Source: Clostridia bacterium
GTDB lineage: Bacteria > Bacillota > Clostridia > Lachnospirales > Lachnospiraceae
Reading direction: 5' to 3'
DNA length: 64,000 nt
Assembly (NCBI GenBank): GCA_910576325.1
Contig: CAJTIM010000008.1
Coordinates: 114,264-178,263, forward strand
The notes under the pieces are model-generated. The model was not told the DNA's origin. It saw only the letters and a program-made list of their open reading frames with translations, and made no database searches. This document shows, piece by piece, positions 1 through 7,865 of the stretch. Every line of letters begins with the position of its first letter. Position 1 is the first letter of the stretch. Made by a program: the position numbers and the translations under genes.

Positions 1-983
1 GGAATCCCGTTGGTCTCCTTATCCTCAATGCGCCGCACAAACCAGTTGGACAGCTCAATCCCTTCCGGGTGCTGCTCCGTGGCGGAGGTGGTATAAATGC
101 GTGTTGAAAACACCTCCCTGCACATCTCATTTTGAATAGCGGCCTCCATCATCACGGCCATATCGTAAGCGGTAGTATAATGGTCAGCCTCATAAATTCC
201 GACGCAGTTGGTAAAATGGGAGGTTTTCGACAACCCAAGCTCTTCAAGCTTCTTATTCATCAGATCAACAAAAGCTTCCTGAGAGCCTGCCACATAGATC
301 GCAAGTCCCAGAGATGCATCAGCCCCTGAGGGGAGTATGGTTCCATACATCAGATCCCGTATCGTAACCGTCTCATCTCTGTCAAAGCCTGCGTTGCTGC
401 AGTGATTTTTAAAGCTGTAGTCCGTAATGTCAATGGTTATGGTAAATGTATCGTCCCAGTTCTCAACATGCTCCGCCGCAACCAGGGCCGTCAGCACCTT
501 CGTCATAGACGCCGGAACCATCCGGCTGAACGCATCCCTGGAAGCCAGAATGGTATCATTTTCCGTATCCACAAAAAGGGCATAGCTGCTGGTGATATCC
601 TCCCCCAACGCCAAAGTATCCTCCGTAGCCTCATACCGGTAGTCCGGCTGAACGCCCGAACTGCCGTCACCTGCTCCCTGACCGTCTCCCTCCGGGTTGA
701 CCGCTCCTCCGTTTGACATGCTGTCTGCCAGAAGGGCATTCTGTGCCTCTGCCGTAACTCTCTGACGCAGACCGGAAACCGTTCCCCGATCCGGATTTAT
801 TTTACCCCATATAATCTTTATCATGAACAGCAAAATGCCAATGGCGGCAGCTGCCATTCCTATCTTAATCGTCCGGCGTATCAACATCCGGCGTCTTCTT
901 CTGCGCCGCATCTCCTGCCGCCTGCGCATGCGCCGCCTTCTCCGGCGCAGCTCGTCCTCATCATCTTCGTATGGTCTTTCCAA
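1..983 (-). CDS. D-alanyl-D-alanine carboxypeptidase (peptidase S11), 3' end outside window
   Basis: This is a penicillin-binding-protein-type DD-carboxypeptidase that trims peptidoglycan stem peptides outside the membrane. The reverse strand reads a charged, Arg-rich cytoplasmic tail, one membrane anchor (about residues 33-52), a low-complexity Gly/Asp linker and then the S11 catalytic domain with the nucleophile motif SMTK. The second motif reads SGADAS, so the usual Asn of SGN is Ala. The KTG motif would lie beyond the left edge. An in-frame stop at 993-995 rules out earlier starts, and a TTG at 981-983 follows AGGAGAG, so I chose TTG. Family assignment is firm; the exact paralogue (DacF-like or other) is not. 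Confidence 0.85.
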   Translation of the reverse strand, partial: MERPYEDDEDELRRRRRRMRRRQEMRRRRRRRMLIRRTIKIGMAAAAIGILLFMIKIIWGKINPDRGTVSGLRQRVTAEAQNALLADSMSNGGAVNPEGDGQGAGDGSSGVQPDYRYEATEDTLALGEDITSSYALFVDTENDTILASRDAFSRMVPASMTKVLTALVAAEHVENWDDTFTITIDITDYSFKNHCSNAGFDRDETVTIRDLMYGTILPSGADASLGLAIYVAGSQEAFVDLMNKKLEELGLSKTSHFTNCVGIYEADHYTTAYDMAVMMEAAIQNEMCREVFSTRIYTTSATEQHPEGIELSNWFVRRIEDKETNGI

Positions 984-1051
984 CAATCTCTCCTATTCCA
1001 GTTACTGCTCATTTGACTATTATATCCAAAAAATCCATTTATACAAAAATA

Positions 1052-1086
1052 GCATAAAAGAAGCCAAGGCACAACCCTTAGCTTCT
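1052..1086 (-). terminator. Rho-independent terminator of the YjfB-like gene
   Basis: On the minus strand GAAGCTAAGG and CCTTGGCTTC pair around a short loop and are followed by TTTTAT. It lies 16 nt after the stop codon of the YjfB-like gene. Confidence 0.75.
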
Positions 1087-1101
1087 TCCTTTTCCCAATT
1101 C

Positions 1102-1278
1102 CTATGCGCGTATGTCAACAAACTGCCCCAAATCTGACGGGATGGCTCCCTCCAGCATCTCCAAAAGCTCCATGCTGGTTTCCTCCACCTGGTCCATCAC
1201 CTTTGCTGTCAGGGCATAGCCTACATTCATATGAAGCTGGCTGTACGACATAGCAGATGATAATGCTGCAATATCCAT
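1102..1278 (-). CDS. YjfB-like putative motility protein (58 aa)
   Basis: This small protein begins MDIAALSSAMSYSQL and resembles the YjfB family of short Firmicutes proteins, which occur near flagellar genes and are controlled with them. Its biochemical role is unknown. The ATG at 1276-1278 follows a good ribosome site (GAGGTGAT), which favours it over longer upstream readings. The gene has its own promoter (TTGCAT, 17 nt, TATGAT) and terminator, so it is monocistronic. A leader hairpin lies between promoter and ribosome site. No membrane segment is visible, and the sequence is amphipathic helix throughout. Confidence 0.7.
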   Translation of the reverse strand: MDIAALSSAMSYSQLHMNVGYALTAKVMDQVEETSMELLEMLEGAIPSDLGQFVDIRA

Positions 1279-1298
1279 AATAATCACCTCTGTAAACG

Positions 1299-1345
1299 GA
1301 ATATACCTTGCTGCTTTCAGACTTGAAAGCAAGCAAATACATTCC
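1299..1345 (-). promoter_or_regulatory. Leader hairpin 5' of the YjfB-like gene
   Basis: The transcribed leader contains TTGCTTGCTTTC and GAAAGCAGCAA separated by a six-base loop, with a weaker outer stem (GAATGTAT/GTATATTC). It lies between the predicted promoter and the ribosome site. It could stabilise the mRNA or affect translation; the function is inferred only. Confidence 0.4.
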
Positions 1346-1361
1346 AAATGATCTTTATGCC

Positions 1362-1390
1362 ATCATAGCAGACTTTCCGAAAAAATGCAA
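1362..1390 (-). promoter_or_regulatory. SigA-type promoter of the YjfB-like gene
   Basis: TTGCAT (1385-1390) and TATGAT (1362-1367) on the minus strand are separated by exactly 17 nt. The site lies just beyond the metF stop codon. Confidence 0.5.
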
Positions 1391-1394
1391 GAGA

Positions 1395-2321
1395 TTAGTC
1401 GATAGAAATCCCGGCCTTCTCCAGAATCTTCGGCACATTCTTCTCCGCGCCGATAGCCATAATATGTACGCCGTCACAGAGACCCTCATCCTTAATCTTG
1501 GCGATCATCTCAGCCGCCATCTCAATGCCAAGCTGTGTAGGCAGCCCCTTCACACCCTTCTCCTTGCCCTCCGCAGCCGCAGCAGCCAGACGGTCAATCA
1601 TATCCTGTGGAACCGCGATACCCGGCACATTCTCATTCATATACTTGGCCATTCCCGCCGCCTTCAGCGGAATAATACCGGCCATAATGTGAGTCTTAAT
1701 ATTTGCCTTGTCCACTTCATCCATAAAGCGCTTAAAGCTCTCCAGATCAAAAATACCCTGAGTCTGAATATAGCGTGCACCCGCCTCCACCTTCTGGCGA
1801 AGCTTATTGATCTGCAAAAACAGAGGTTCGTAAACAGGAGTTACCGCCGCACCCTTATAAAACTCCGGCGCGCCGCCTTCCAGCTCATTGCCGCCGCAGT
1901 CCGTTCCCGTAGCTTCCATCACGGACAGCATATGGAGAATCCCTACGGAATCCAAATCATACACCGGCTTAGACTGACTGCAGTCGCCCACCGTAGGATG
2001 GTCACCGGTCAGTGCCAGCATCGTATCAATGCCAAAGGCTGCCGCAGAAAGCATATCGCCCATAATTCCCATACGGCTGCGATCACGGCCCGTCACCTGG
2101 ATAATCGGCTCCAGTCCCGCCTCTTTCAGCTTAATACACAGACCAAGAGAGGAAGCCTTCAAACATGCGGACTGCATATCCGTAACATTAACGCCATGCA
2201 CCTTCCCCTTCAAAAGCTCGGCCGCCTCCATCTGTTCCTTAAAATCATATCCCTTGGGAGGAGCCATCTCAACGGTTACACCAAACTTTCCGCCCTCAAG
2301 GGCTTTCTCTAACATTCCCAT
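1395..2321 (-). CDS. metF: Methylenetetrahydrofolate reductase, catalytic subunit
   Basis: MetF reduces 5,10-methylene-THF to 5-methyl-THF, the methyl donor for methionine synthesis and, in acetogens, for the methyl branch of the Wood-Ljungdahl pathway. The 308-residue protein is a (beta/alpha)8 barrel beginning with the family pattern VTVEMAPPKG. It carries NVTDMQ, LALTGDHP (folate/flavin region) and QTQGIFD. It overlaps the upstream metV by one base (TAATG), so the two are translationally coupled. The pairing with a cysteine-rich MetV-like protein points to the MetVF-type enzyme, whose electron donor differs from the NADH-dependent E. coli MetF. No other Wood-Ljungdahl genes are in the window. 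Confidence 0.92.
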   Translation of the reverse strand: MGMLEKALEGGKFGVTVEMAPPKGYDFKEQMEAAELLKGKVHGVNVTDMQSACLKASSLGLCIKLKEAGLEPIIQVTGRDRSRMGIMGDMLSAAAFGIDTMLALTGDHPTVGDCSQSKPVYDLDSVGILHMLSVMEATGTDCGGNELEGGAPEFYKGAAVTPVYEPLFLQINKLRQKVEAGARYIQTQGIFDLESFKRFMDEVDKANIKTHIMAGIIPLKAAGMAKYMNENVPGIAVPQDMIDRLAAAAAEGKEKGVKGLPTQLGIEMAAEMIAKIKDEGLCDGVHIMAIGAEKNVPKILEKAGISID

Positions 2322-2968
2322 TACTTGTTCCCCCTAATATTAATTGTTCTGGGATATGAAACCTTCTCATATCCTTTATCCGGACGTCTCTGTGCCAGCT
2401 TATCCAGCATACCCAAAGACTCCAGACGCTTATAAATCAGAATCCATGCACAGTCATTCTCCGGATTCACCTCACACTTGCCGTTCTTCTGTCCGCCGCA
2501 GGGGCCATTTACCAGAGACTTCGCACATCTGGAAATGGGACAGATACCTCCGGTTGTTCCAAGCACACAGTCTCCGCAGAGGTGACATGCCTCCTCAAAC
2601 AGACCAAACTTCACGGCCTCCCCTAAAAACATCGTATTATTAGACGGATAAACCGGCGCCGCCGCATGATTGGCCGCCACCTGCACACCGTCGCCGCAGG
2701 ACATGCAGACAACCGCATCCGGGCCTGCCGCATTCAGCTTCTTCATGGCCGTCTTCACACCCATGTTCATACAGCAGTAATCCGCCATTCCGGTAGCCAC
2801 CACCGTCTTACCCTTAGATTCCAAATAAGCCTTCAGTTCCCCGATCTCCTTCTCGCCGCCCGTGGCACAGGCCGTAGCACAGCTGCCGCAGCCAAGGATT
2901 GCAATCTTCTTCGCATCCCCGAGCATCGCCATCAATTCATCAATGGGCTTTTTCTGTGTGATAATCAT
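2321..2968 (-). CDS. metV: MetV-like zinc/Fe-S subunit of methylene-THF reductase (MTHFR C-terminal family)
   Basis: The 215-residue protein belongs to the MTHFR_C/MetV family, the partner of MetF in acetogens and related anaerobes. The cysteines are clustered: CGSCATAC near residue 27, CCMNMG, CMSCGDG, then CHLCGDC, CPISRC and PCGG towards the C-terminus. In known MetV proteins such motifs bind Fe-S clusters or zinc and pass electrons to the flavin of MetF. It is first in a two-gene operon with metF. The start at 2966-2968 has an AAGGAG site just upstream. A physiological electron donor cannot be read from the sequence. Confidence 0.88.
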   Translation of the reverse strand: MIITQKKPIDELMAMLGDAKKIAILGCGSCATACATGGEKEIGELKAYLESKGKTVVATGMADYCCMNMGVKTAMKKLNAAGPDAVVCMSCGDGVQVAANHAAAPVYPSNNTMFLGEAVKFGLFEEACHLCGDCVLGTTGGICPISRCAKSLVNGPCGGQKNGKCEVNPENDCAWILIYKRLESLGMLDKLAQRRPDKGYEKVSYPRTINIRGNK

Positions 2969-3128
2969 GGTATTCTCTCCTTATATCCCTTTTACATTCC
3001 AGGCATCCTTCGCTGACAAACACGGGAAACTGTCCACCAAACAGAACACTTCCAAAATTACCGTTCACTCCATGATCGGTAGCCTTCCAAAAGCCGTATG
3101 CCGGCAAAGAGCTGTCCTCTCTCTTTCT

Positions 3129-3156
3129 ATTGTAATACTTTCTGATAAGAAATCAA
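3129..3156 (-). promoter_or_regulatory. Candidate promoter for metV-metF
   Basis: TTGATT (3151-3156) and TACAAT (3129-3134) on the minus strand are 16 nt apart, about 160 nt upstream of metV. The match is imperfect and lies in AT-rich DNA. Confidence 0.35.
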
Positions 3157-3271
3157 GTATAAATTCTAAGAAAATAACAAAATATATCATATTTTTTTAT
3201 TTTTATAACATTTTATAACAAATTCTCATATCACCCCATCCTTCTTCAAACACCTATGCACCAAAAAACCG

Positions 3272-3310
3272 CAAAAAAATATCCCCAACCATTGCTGATT
3301 GGAGATACTT
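3272..3310 (-). terminator. Terminator after the 212-aa unknown gene
   Basis: On the minus strand AGTATCTCCAATC pairs with GGTTGGGGATATT (two wobble positions) and a run of T follows. It lies 18 nt after the stop codon. Confidence 0.75.
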
Positions 3311-3327
3311 AAAACACTCATCTTATT

Positions 3328-3966
3328 CTACTTCCCGGTCTTCTCATAATACTCACTGAACAGATCATTCACTGCCTTATAAGTCTCACCCGAGATAGAC
3401 GGCAGAGAGCCTCCCCAGGCTTCTTCCGCCTGCTTAAAGCCCTTCTCAATCGCATTCTGCATCTTCTGCATCTGCTCCGGATTGTCCCCTGCAAGCGCCT
3501 GGGCAAAATCAAACAATCTCTGAGACGTCTGCTTTACACCCCAGTAGCCGTCCTCCGAAATCGCCTGCTGAGCCTCAGCCTTCGTCTGAGCATCAACCGT
3601 AAAATTCCCGCTGGCAATCGTCCTCCAGAACTCATCACTGCCCGCCTGCAGCCCCGTAATGCCCTGCTTATTGAACATCTGCATCATCATGTTCGTAAAG
3701 CGCGTCGTCTGATTCTCCAAATCAGCCTTCAAGCTGTTCACCAGGGATTTACGCTCGGAATCACTCATCTTCCTTGTAACCTGAGAATCCTGGCTAAACT
3801 CCGCCCGATCCGTACTCGGCTTCGCAGCCGCGCCGGAAACGGCATCCACAGCCTTCTGATCCTGTTTCTGAGCCACCTCCGCAGCCTTCACCGCATTATT
3901 CACATTAACAGCCGCATATCCGGAATTTGCCTGGACATTCTGATAATAATTATCTTCAAGTCTCAA
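3328..3966 (-). CDS. Uncharacterised protein with DUF5610-like C-terminal domain (212 aa)
   Basis: No function is known. The N-terminal 60 residues are low complexity (Ala, Gln, Val, Asn). The C-terminal 140 residues are helical and carry the pattern FAQALAG, then IEKGFKQAEEAWGG, LPSISGETY and an aromatic-rich end, which resembles DUF5610-type domains in flagellated bacteria. Translation must begin at TTG 3964-3966, preceded by AAAGGAGG at good spacing, since no other start lies before residue 67. No signal peptide or membrane segment is seen. Its place upstream of chemoreceptor and flagellar genes suggests a motility-linked role, which is inference from context. Confidence 0.6.
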   Translation of the reverse strand: MRLEDNYYQNVQANSGYAAVNVNNAVKAAEVAQKQDQKAVDAVSGAAAKPSTDRAEFSQDSQVTRKMSDSERKSLVNSLKADLENQTTRFTNMMMQMFNKQGITGLQAGSDEFWRTIASGNFTVDAQTKAEAQQAISEDGYWGVKQTSQRLFDFAQALAGDNPEQMQKMQNAIEKGFKQAEEAWGGSLPSISGETYKAVNDLFSEYYEKTGK

Positions 3967-4090
3967 ACCAATTTCCTCCTTTCTTGATAAGTACTAAAAA
4001 TTCCATTATTTCTCTATATACATAATATCGGCCCCATCCCCCAAAAAATAAGCCCTCTCTCCAAATCCCCAAAAATAAACTCCAAAAGTA

Positions 4091-5635
4091 TCACCCCGCA
4101 ACCATCCTCCAGAGTAAATATCCCGCCACAAGCACAACTACTACAAGCATCTGCCGCACAAACACCTTCTCCGCCTTCTGATCCCTGGCCTTCCTCCGCT
4201 CCTCCGCCTCCATCACAGCCCCCCAAGGACTGTACCTCTGCGCCCGAAGCGTAATCCCTCTCTCCTCCTGCCCCAAGGCAGCAAGAAATCCCCTCCAATT
4301 CTCTTCCAAAAGCCGCGTCCCTCTCCGAAAATCCTCCTCCAAAGTCCGCCCTCCAAGCATCTGAAAAAAACCGGCCTCCTCCGAATAAGCCCGTTGATTG
4401 CGGTACGCCGCATCCCCCTTCTTCTCCAAAAACAACCGATACGCATAAGCAAGCCCTTCCGAAGCCGCCCGCTGCGCATCCTTCGTTTTCTCATAAATCC
4501 CTGTCGTATGGTAATAAGCCTCATAGGCCCCCTTCTGATTGAGATAATAATCTACCATTTGATTTACCAGACTTTTCACAGGCGAAGCCATGTCACCGGA
4601 CCGCCCGTTCCCGGAAAGATAAATCTCACCCTTAATAGAAGTAAGCGCCGCCAGATACCCCACAACTTCCTGATTCCCCTTCAAGGTCCCCATCCCCTCC
4701 AGAATACGGCCGCTCTCACCCAAATGTCTGGCAAATGCATCCGCCCGGACAAGCTCATCTATCCCAAAGCCTCCGCTCTCCCGGCTGCCTCCCCGAGCCT
4801 CGCCAAAAGCCTGACTCCGCTGATTCATCTCCAACTGCCCTGACTTCCTGTGTGCGTCAAACTCCTGACTGACCCGCACATTCCTTCCGCCATAAGCCTG
4901 ATACACACTCCCCTCCTCGCCAAACGCCTTCCCGGAGGCTTCCGTCACACCATGAGAAGATACGGCAGAAGCATGTCCCTTCCCGACGCCGCTGCCCGAA
5001 GAAAAAAAGCGCTCTGCCGCCTTGGGAGAAATACTCTCCCCCGTAGTCCGCTTATACACACGATGCCGAATCTGATCAATGGTCTCACGCTGTCCCATCC
5101 GTTCCAGCAAGGAAATAAGATTCTTAAGCTTCACTTCCAAAACGAGATTCAGCTTTTCGGAAAGCACCGCATCCAACCGCTCCTTCTGTACCGTTTGCTC
5201 CTGACCCGTGGTATGAATCAGCACCGCCTCCAGCAAGGCCAGATACAGCCTGGACAATTCCTCCAGATCCTTAGACAGATTCCCCGAAGAAGAGGGCTGC
5301 CAGTTCAGAAGCGCCTCCCAAAGCTCCTGCTCCATCTCCAGAATCCATCGAAGATTTGCCTCCATAAGAAGCTTCCCCTCAATGCCGAACCACTTGCTCT
5401 GTCTGGAAAGCTCCGGTGTATCCCGCTGCTCCCGCTCCTCACTCTTTGACTCCGAACGTTCCTCCTCAAGCTTTGCCCTGGCCTCCTCCGCCTGTTTTGC
5501 AGCCTGTGCAACCAGTACCCGTCCGGCCTCCAGCTCCATCAGCTTTCTCGCAGCCCTGTTTTCCGCTCCCGTGGGCGCCGGCTGCGGCTGTGCTTCTATC
5601 CCCTTTGTATTCGTACCTACGCCAACCTTCTCCAT
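4091..5635 (-). CDS. Unknown tail-anchored protein (514 aa)
   Basis: I do not recognise this family. Residues 1-75 are Glu/Ala/Arg-rich and probably coiled coil. The middle is long helical segments with a Gly/Ser-rich stretch near residues 210-290, and the last about 18 residues are one hydrophobic helix ending in MVAG, as in a C-terminal membrane anchor. There is no signal peptide. The start follows AAGGGGAAGGG. Its 3' third has strong G/T bias at codon third positions, continuing into the non-coding DNA at 4014-4090. It lies between the DUF5610-like gene and the MCPs, all in the same direction, so a role at the cell envelope linked to motility is possible but unproven. Confidence 0.5.
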   Translation of the reverse strand: MEKVGVGTNTKGIEAQPQPAPTGAENRAARKLMELEAGRVLVAQAAKQAEEARAKLEEERSESKSEEREQRDTPELSRQSKWFGIEGKLLMEANLRWILEMEQELWEALLNWQPSSSGNLSKDLEELSRLYLALLEAVLIHTTGQEQTVQKERLDAVLSEKLNLVLEVKLKNLISLLERMGQRETIDQIRHRVYKRTTGESISPKAAERFFSSGSGVGKGHASAVSSHGVTEASGKAFGEEGSVYQAYGGRNVRVSQEFDAHRKSGQLEMNQRSQAFGEARGGSRESGGFGIDELVRADAFARHLGESGRILEGMGTLKGNQEVVGYLAALTSIKGEIYLSGNGRSGDMASPVKSLVNQMVDYYLNQKGAYEAYYHTTGIYEKTKDAQRAASEGLAYAYRLFLEKKGDAAYRNQRAYSEEAGFFQMLGGRTLEEDFRRGTRLLEENWRGFLAALGQEERGITLRAQRYSPWGAVMEAEERRKARDQKAEKVFVRQMLVVVVLVAGYLLWRMVAG

Positions 5636-5835
5636 ACCCTTCCCCTTATATCAAAAACATTTCCATACCATCAACGGACAGAAACACAATTACCCCAGAT
5701 GCCCCCTTGACCGCTGAAAATAAGCTCCTCTATAAAAACTATCGACCAAATCACCCTTGTCATTAAGCAAAGCCTTCACAATCTTTCATCCTTCAGGCAA
5801 AGACACCGCTCCTCCTCAAAAACGAAATCGATCAC

Positions 5836-5882
5836 AAAAAACCGCTCCTTCGCGGTATCTTATCATTCCACGAAGGAGCGGC
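5836..5882 (-). terminator. Terminator after the first MCP gene
   Basis: GCCGCTCCTTCG and CGAAGGAGCGG pair on the minus strand and are followed by six T. It lies 27 nt after the stop codon and is GC-rich and strong. It sits in the 273-nt gap before the 514-aa gene, which otherwise shows nothing. Confidence 0.85.
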
Positions 5883-5908
5883 TCTTCTTTTATAAGCAAA
5901 GCTGCTTT

Positions 5909-7765
5909 TTAATATTTACTGTTGTTATCTCCCGTGTAATAAGAGCTGTAGCTCTCCTGGCTGGAAGAAGATGATGCGGAAACCACCGGATCGGGATCAT
6001 AATCCACATCCATAGCTACTACCGGCTCCTCCTCATAAGAAACGGAGGAAGTAACCGCATCGGAGCGGAGTTTGAAGCGTCTTACCTGACTCTTCAGCAT
6101 CTCTGCCTGGCTGGACAGCTCTTCGCTGGCTGCCGCACTCTGCTCTGCCGTAGCGGAGTTGGTCTGTACCACACTGGAGATCTGGTCGATTCCCTGGGTT
6201 ACCTCCTGGATAGCATTGGACTGCTCCGTTGTAGCCTGTGTAATCTTATCCACAACATCTACTGCAACCTTGGTACTCTCCACGGTCATAACAAGGGCAT
6301 TGGCCGTACTGTCGGCAATCTTCGTACCATTCTCCACCGCATGGATGGATTCCTCAATCAGAGCCGTGGTATTCTTAGCGGCCTCCGCACTCTTGGAAGC
6401 CAGATTCCGTACCTCATCCGCCACAACTGCGAAGCCCTTGCCGGCGCTTCCTGCACGTGCCGCCTCAACAGCCGCGTTCAGCGCAAGAATGTTGGTCTGG
6501 AATGCAATATCTTCAATGGTCTTAATAATCTTGCCAATCTCGTTGGAACTCTGGCTGATCTCGGACATTGCCGTAATCATATCCTGCATTCTCTGGTTGG
6601 AGATAGTCAGCTCCTCGCCTGCCTTGCCGACCTGCTCGCTGGCAATCTGGGAGTTCTGGGCTGTCTGTACCACCTTCTGAGAAATCTCATTGATAGATGC
6701 CGCAAGCTGCTGAATAGAGCTTGCCTGCTCCGTAGCGCCCTGAGACAGAGCCTGTGCGCCGCTGGATACCTGATCCGATCCGCTTGCTACCTGATCGGAA
6801 GCCTCATTGATGCGGCTCAGTGTGGTGCTTAAATTGGAATTCATCTTCCGGATAGAAGACAGCAGGGGTGCAAAATCACCTACGTAGTACTCTTCCGCCG
6901 TTGTGCGGACATTGAAATTACCCTTGGCCATCTCAGCCATCAGACGGTTCAAGTCCGTAATCATAGCATCCAGACCCTTAAAGGTTACTTTGAAATTGTC
7001 CACCAAAACGCCGATCTCATCCTTCCCCGTATAAGTCAGATCATTCTTAACAAGGCCCTTGGAGAGATTCTGAGCTGCCTCCTCCACCTCTGCGATAGGT
7101 CTTACGATGGAAGCCGTTACCTTAATGCAGATAACGAATGCAAAAATCACTGCCACCACCAGCAGGGCGACAACGATTATCATATCCTGATTCGTGGACT
7201 TCACACTTTCATCCAGTGTCTCGTCCTGAAGAGCTGCCGTGGCATCATCAAGAACCATAGCCTGCGCAACCAGTGCATCCAGAGTCGGTGTACACTCCTC
7301 CACCAGAATCCGCTCGGACTCTGTCATTCCGGTAGTATTGGAATTGCCTGCTGCCGCCTCAGCTCTCAGGCTTTCCTCTACTCTTCCGCCAATAGCAATC
7401 CACTGCTCCATCAACGTAGAATATGTATTGACCTCGCCCGCATCCAGAATATTCATCGCTTTCAATTCCTCAATATCGGAACGGATGGATACAATCAACT
7501 CATCTACACGCTTTGCATTGCTCTCCAAGGTTGCGTTGTCCTTTGAAATCGCCATATCACGCAAATACCGGGCCGCCGTGTTGGTGCTCATACGGCTGTT
7601 GCGTACCAGACTTCTGGCTGTCATGGCACCGTTCGAAAAGTCATGAAGATTCTGGTTGGCTGCATTCAGCTTTGAAATTGCGGTTATTGAAATAATAACC
7701 GTCAATACCAGAACAACCGCATAACTTACCAATAATCTGCTTCTGATTTTCAAGTTCTTTAACAT
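5909..7765 (-). CDS. Methyl-accepting chemotaxis protein 1 (618 aa)
   Basis: This is a transmembrane chemoreceptor that controls the CheA kinase. An N-terminal membrane helix (about 10-30) leads to a roughly 160-residue extracellular helical sensor of the four-helix-bundle type and a second helix (about 192-214). A HAMP domain follows, then the cytoplasmic signalling hairpin with the conserved tip [20 protein letters not shown]. The tail after residue 575 is Ser/Tyr/Asp-rich and unstructured. The signalling half is nearly the same as that of the adjacent MCP, while the sensor halves differ, so the two are paralogues with different ligands. The ligand cannot be inferred. Confidence 0.95.
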   Translation of the reverse strand: MLKNLKIRSRLLVSYAVVLVLTVIISITAISKLNAANQNLHDFSNGAMTARSLVRNSRMSTNTAARYLRDMAISKDNATLESNAKRVDELIVSIRSDIEELKAMNILDAGEVNTYSTLMEQWIAIGGRVEESLRAEAAAGNSNTTGMTESERILVEECTPTLDALVAQAMVLDDATAALQDETLDESVKSTNQDMIIVVALLVVAVIFAFVICIKVTASIVRPIAEVEEAAQNLSKGLVKNDLTYTGKDEIGVLVDNFKVTFKGLDAMITDLNRLMAEMAKGNFNVRTTAEEYYVGDFAPLLSSIRKMNSNLSTTLSRINEASDQVASGSDQVSSGAQALSQGATEQASSIQQLAASINEISQKVVQTAQNSQIASEQVGKAGEELTISNQRMQDMITAMSEISQSSNEIGKIIKTIEDIAFQTNILALNAAVEAARAGSAGKGFAVVADEVRNLASKSAEAAKNTTALIEESIHAVENGTKIADSTANALVMTVESTKVAVDVVDKITQATTEQSNAIQEVTQGIDQISSVVQTNSATAEQSAAASEELSSQAEMLKSQVRRFKLRSDAVTSSVSYEEEPVVAMDVDYDPDPVVSASSSSSQESYSSYYTGDNNSKY

Positions 7766-7865
7766 GTCTTTCCCCTTCTTTTCCTCTTTATTGTGCAGTA
7801 TTCAACACTCTTCCTTATCATACTGCGAATTTACTTTCTTGTCCACAGAAAACAAATATTTTTTA

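Larger units (their letters stand above)
2969..3327. other. Intergenic leader of metVF
   Basis: The 359-nt gap is AT-rich in its right half. It holds one candidate sigA promoter for metVF and the terminator of the upstream gene. I looked for a SAM or folate riboswitch in front of metV and saw no recognisable one. Confidence 0.5.

Noticed and set aside
1308..2312. 334-codon open frame on the plus strand opposite metF
   Set aside because: It lies wholly antisense to metF, has no ribosome site and reads as basic low-complexity sequence, the usual shadow of a GC-rich gene.
2969..3327. SAM or folate riboswitch before metV
   Set aside because: No recognisable conserved core or terminator/antiterminator arrangement was seen in the leader.
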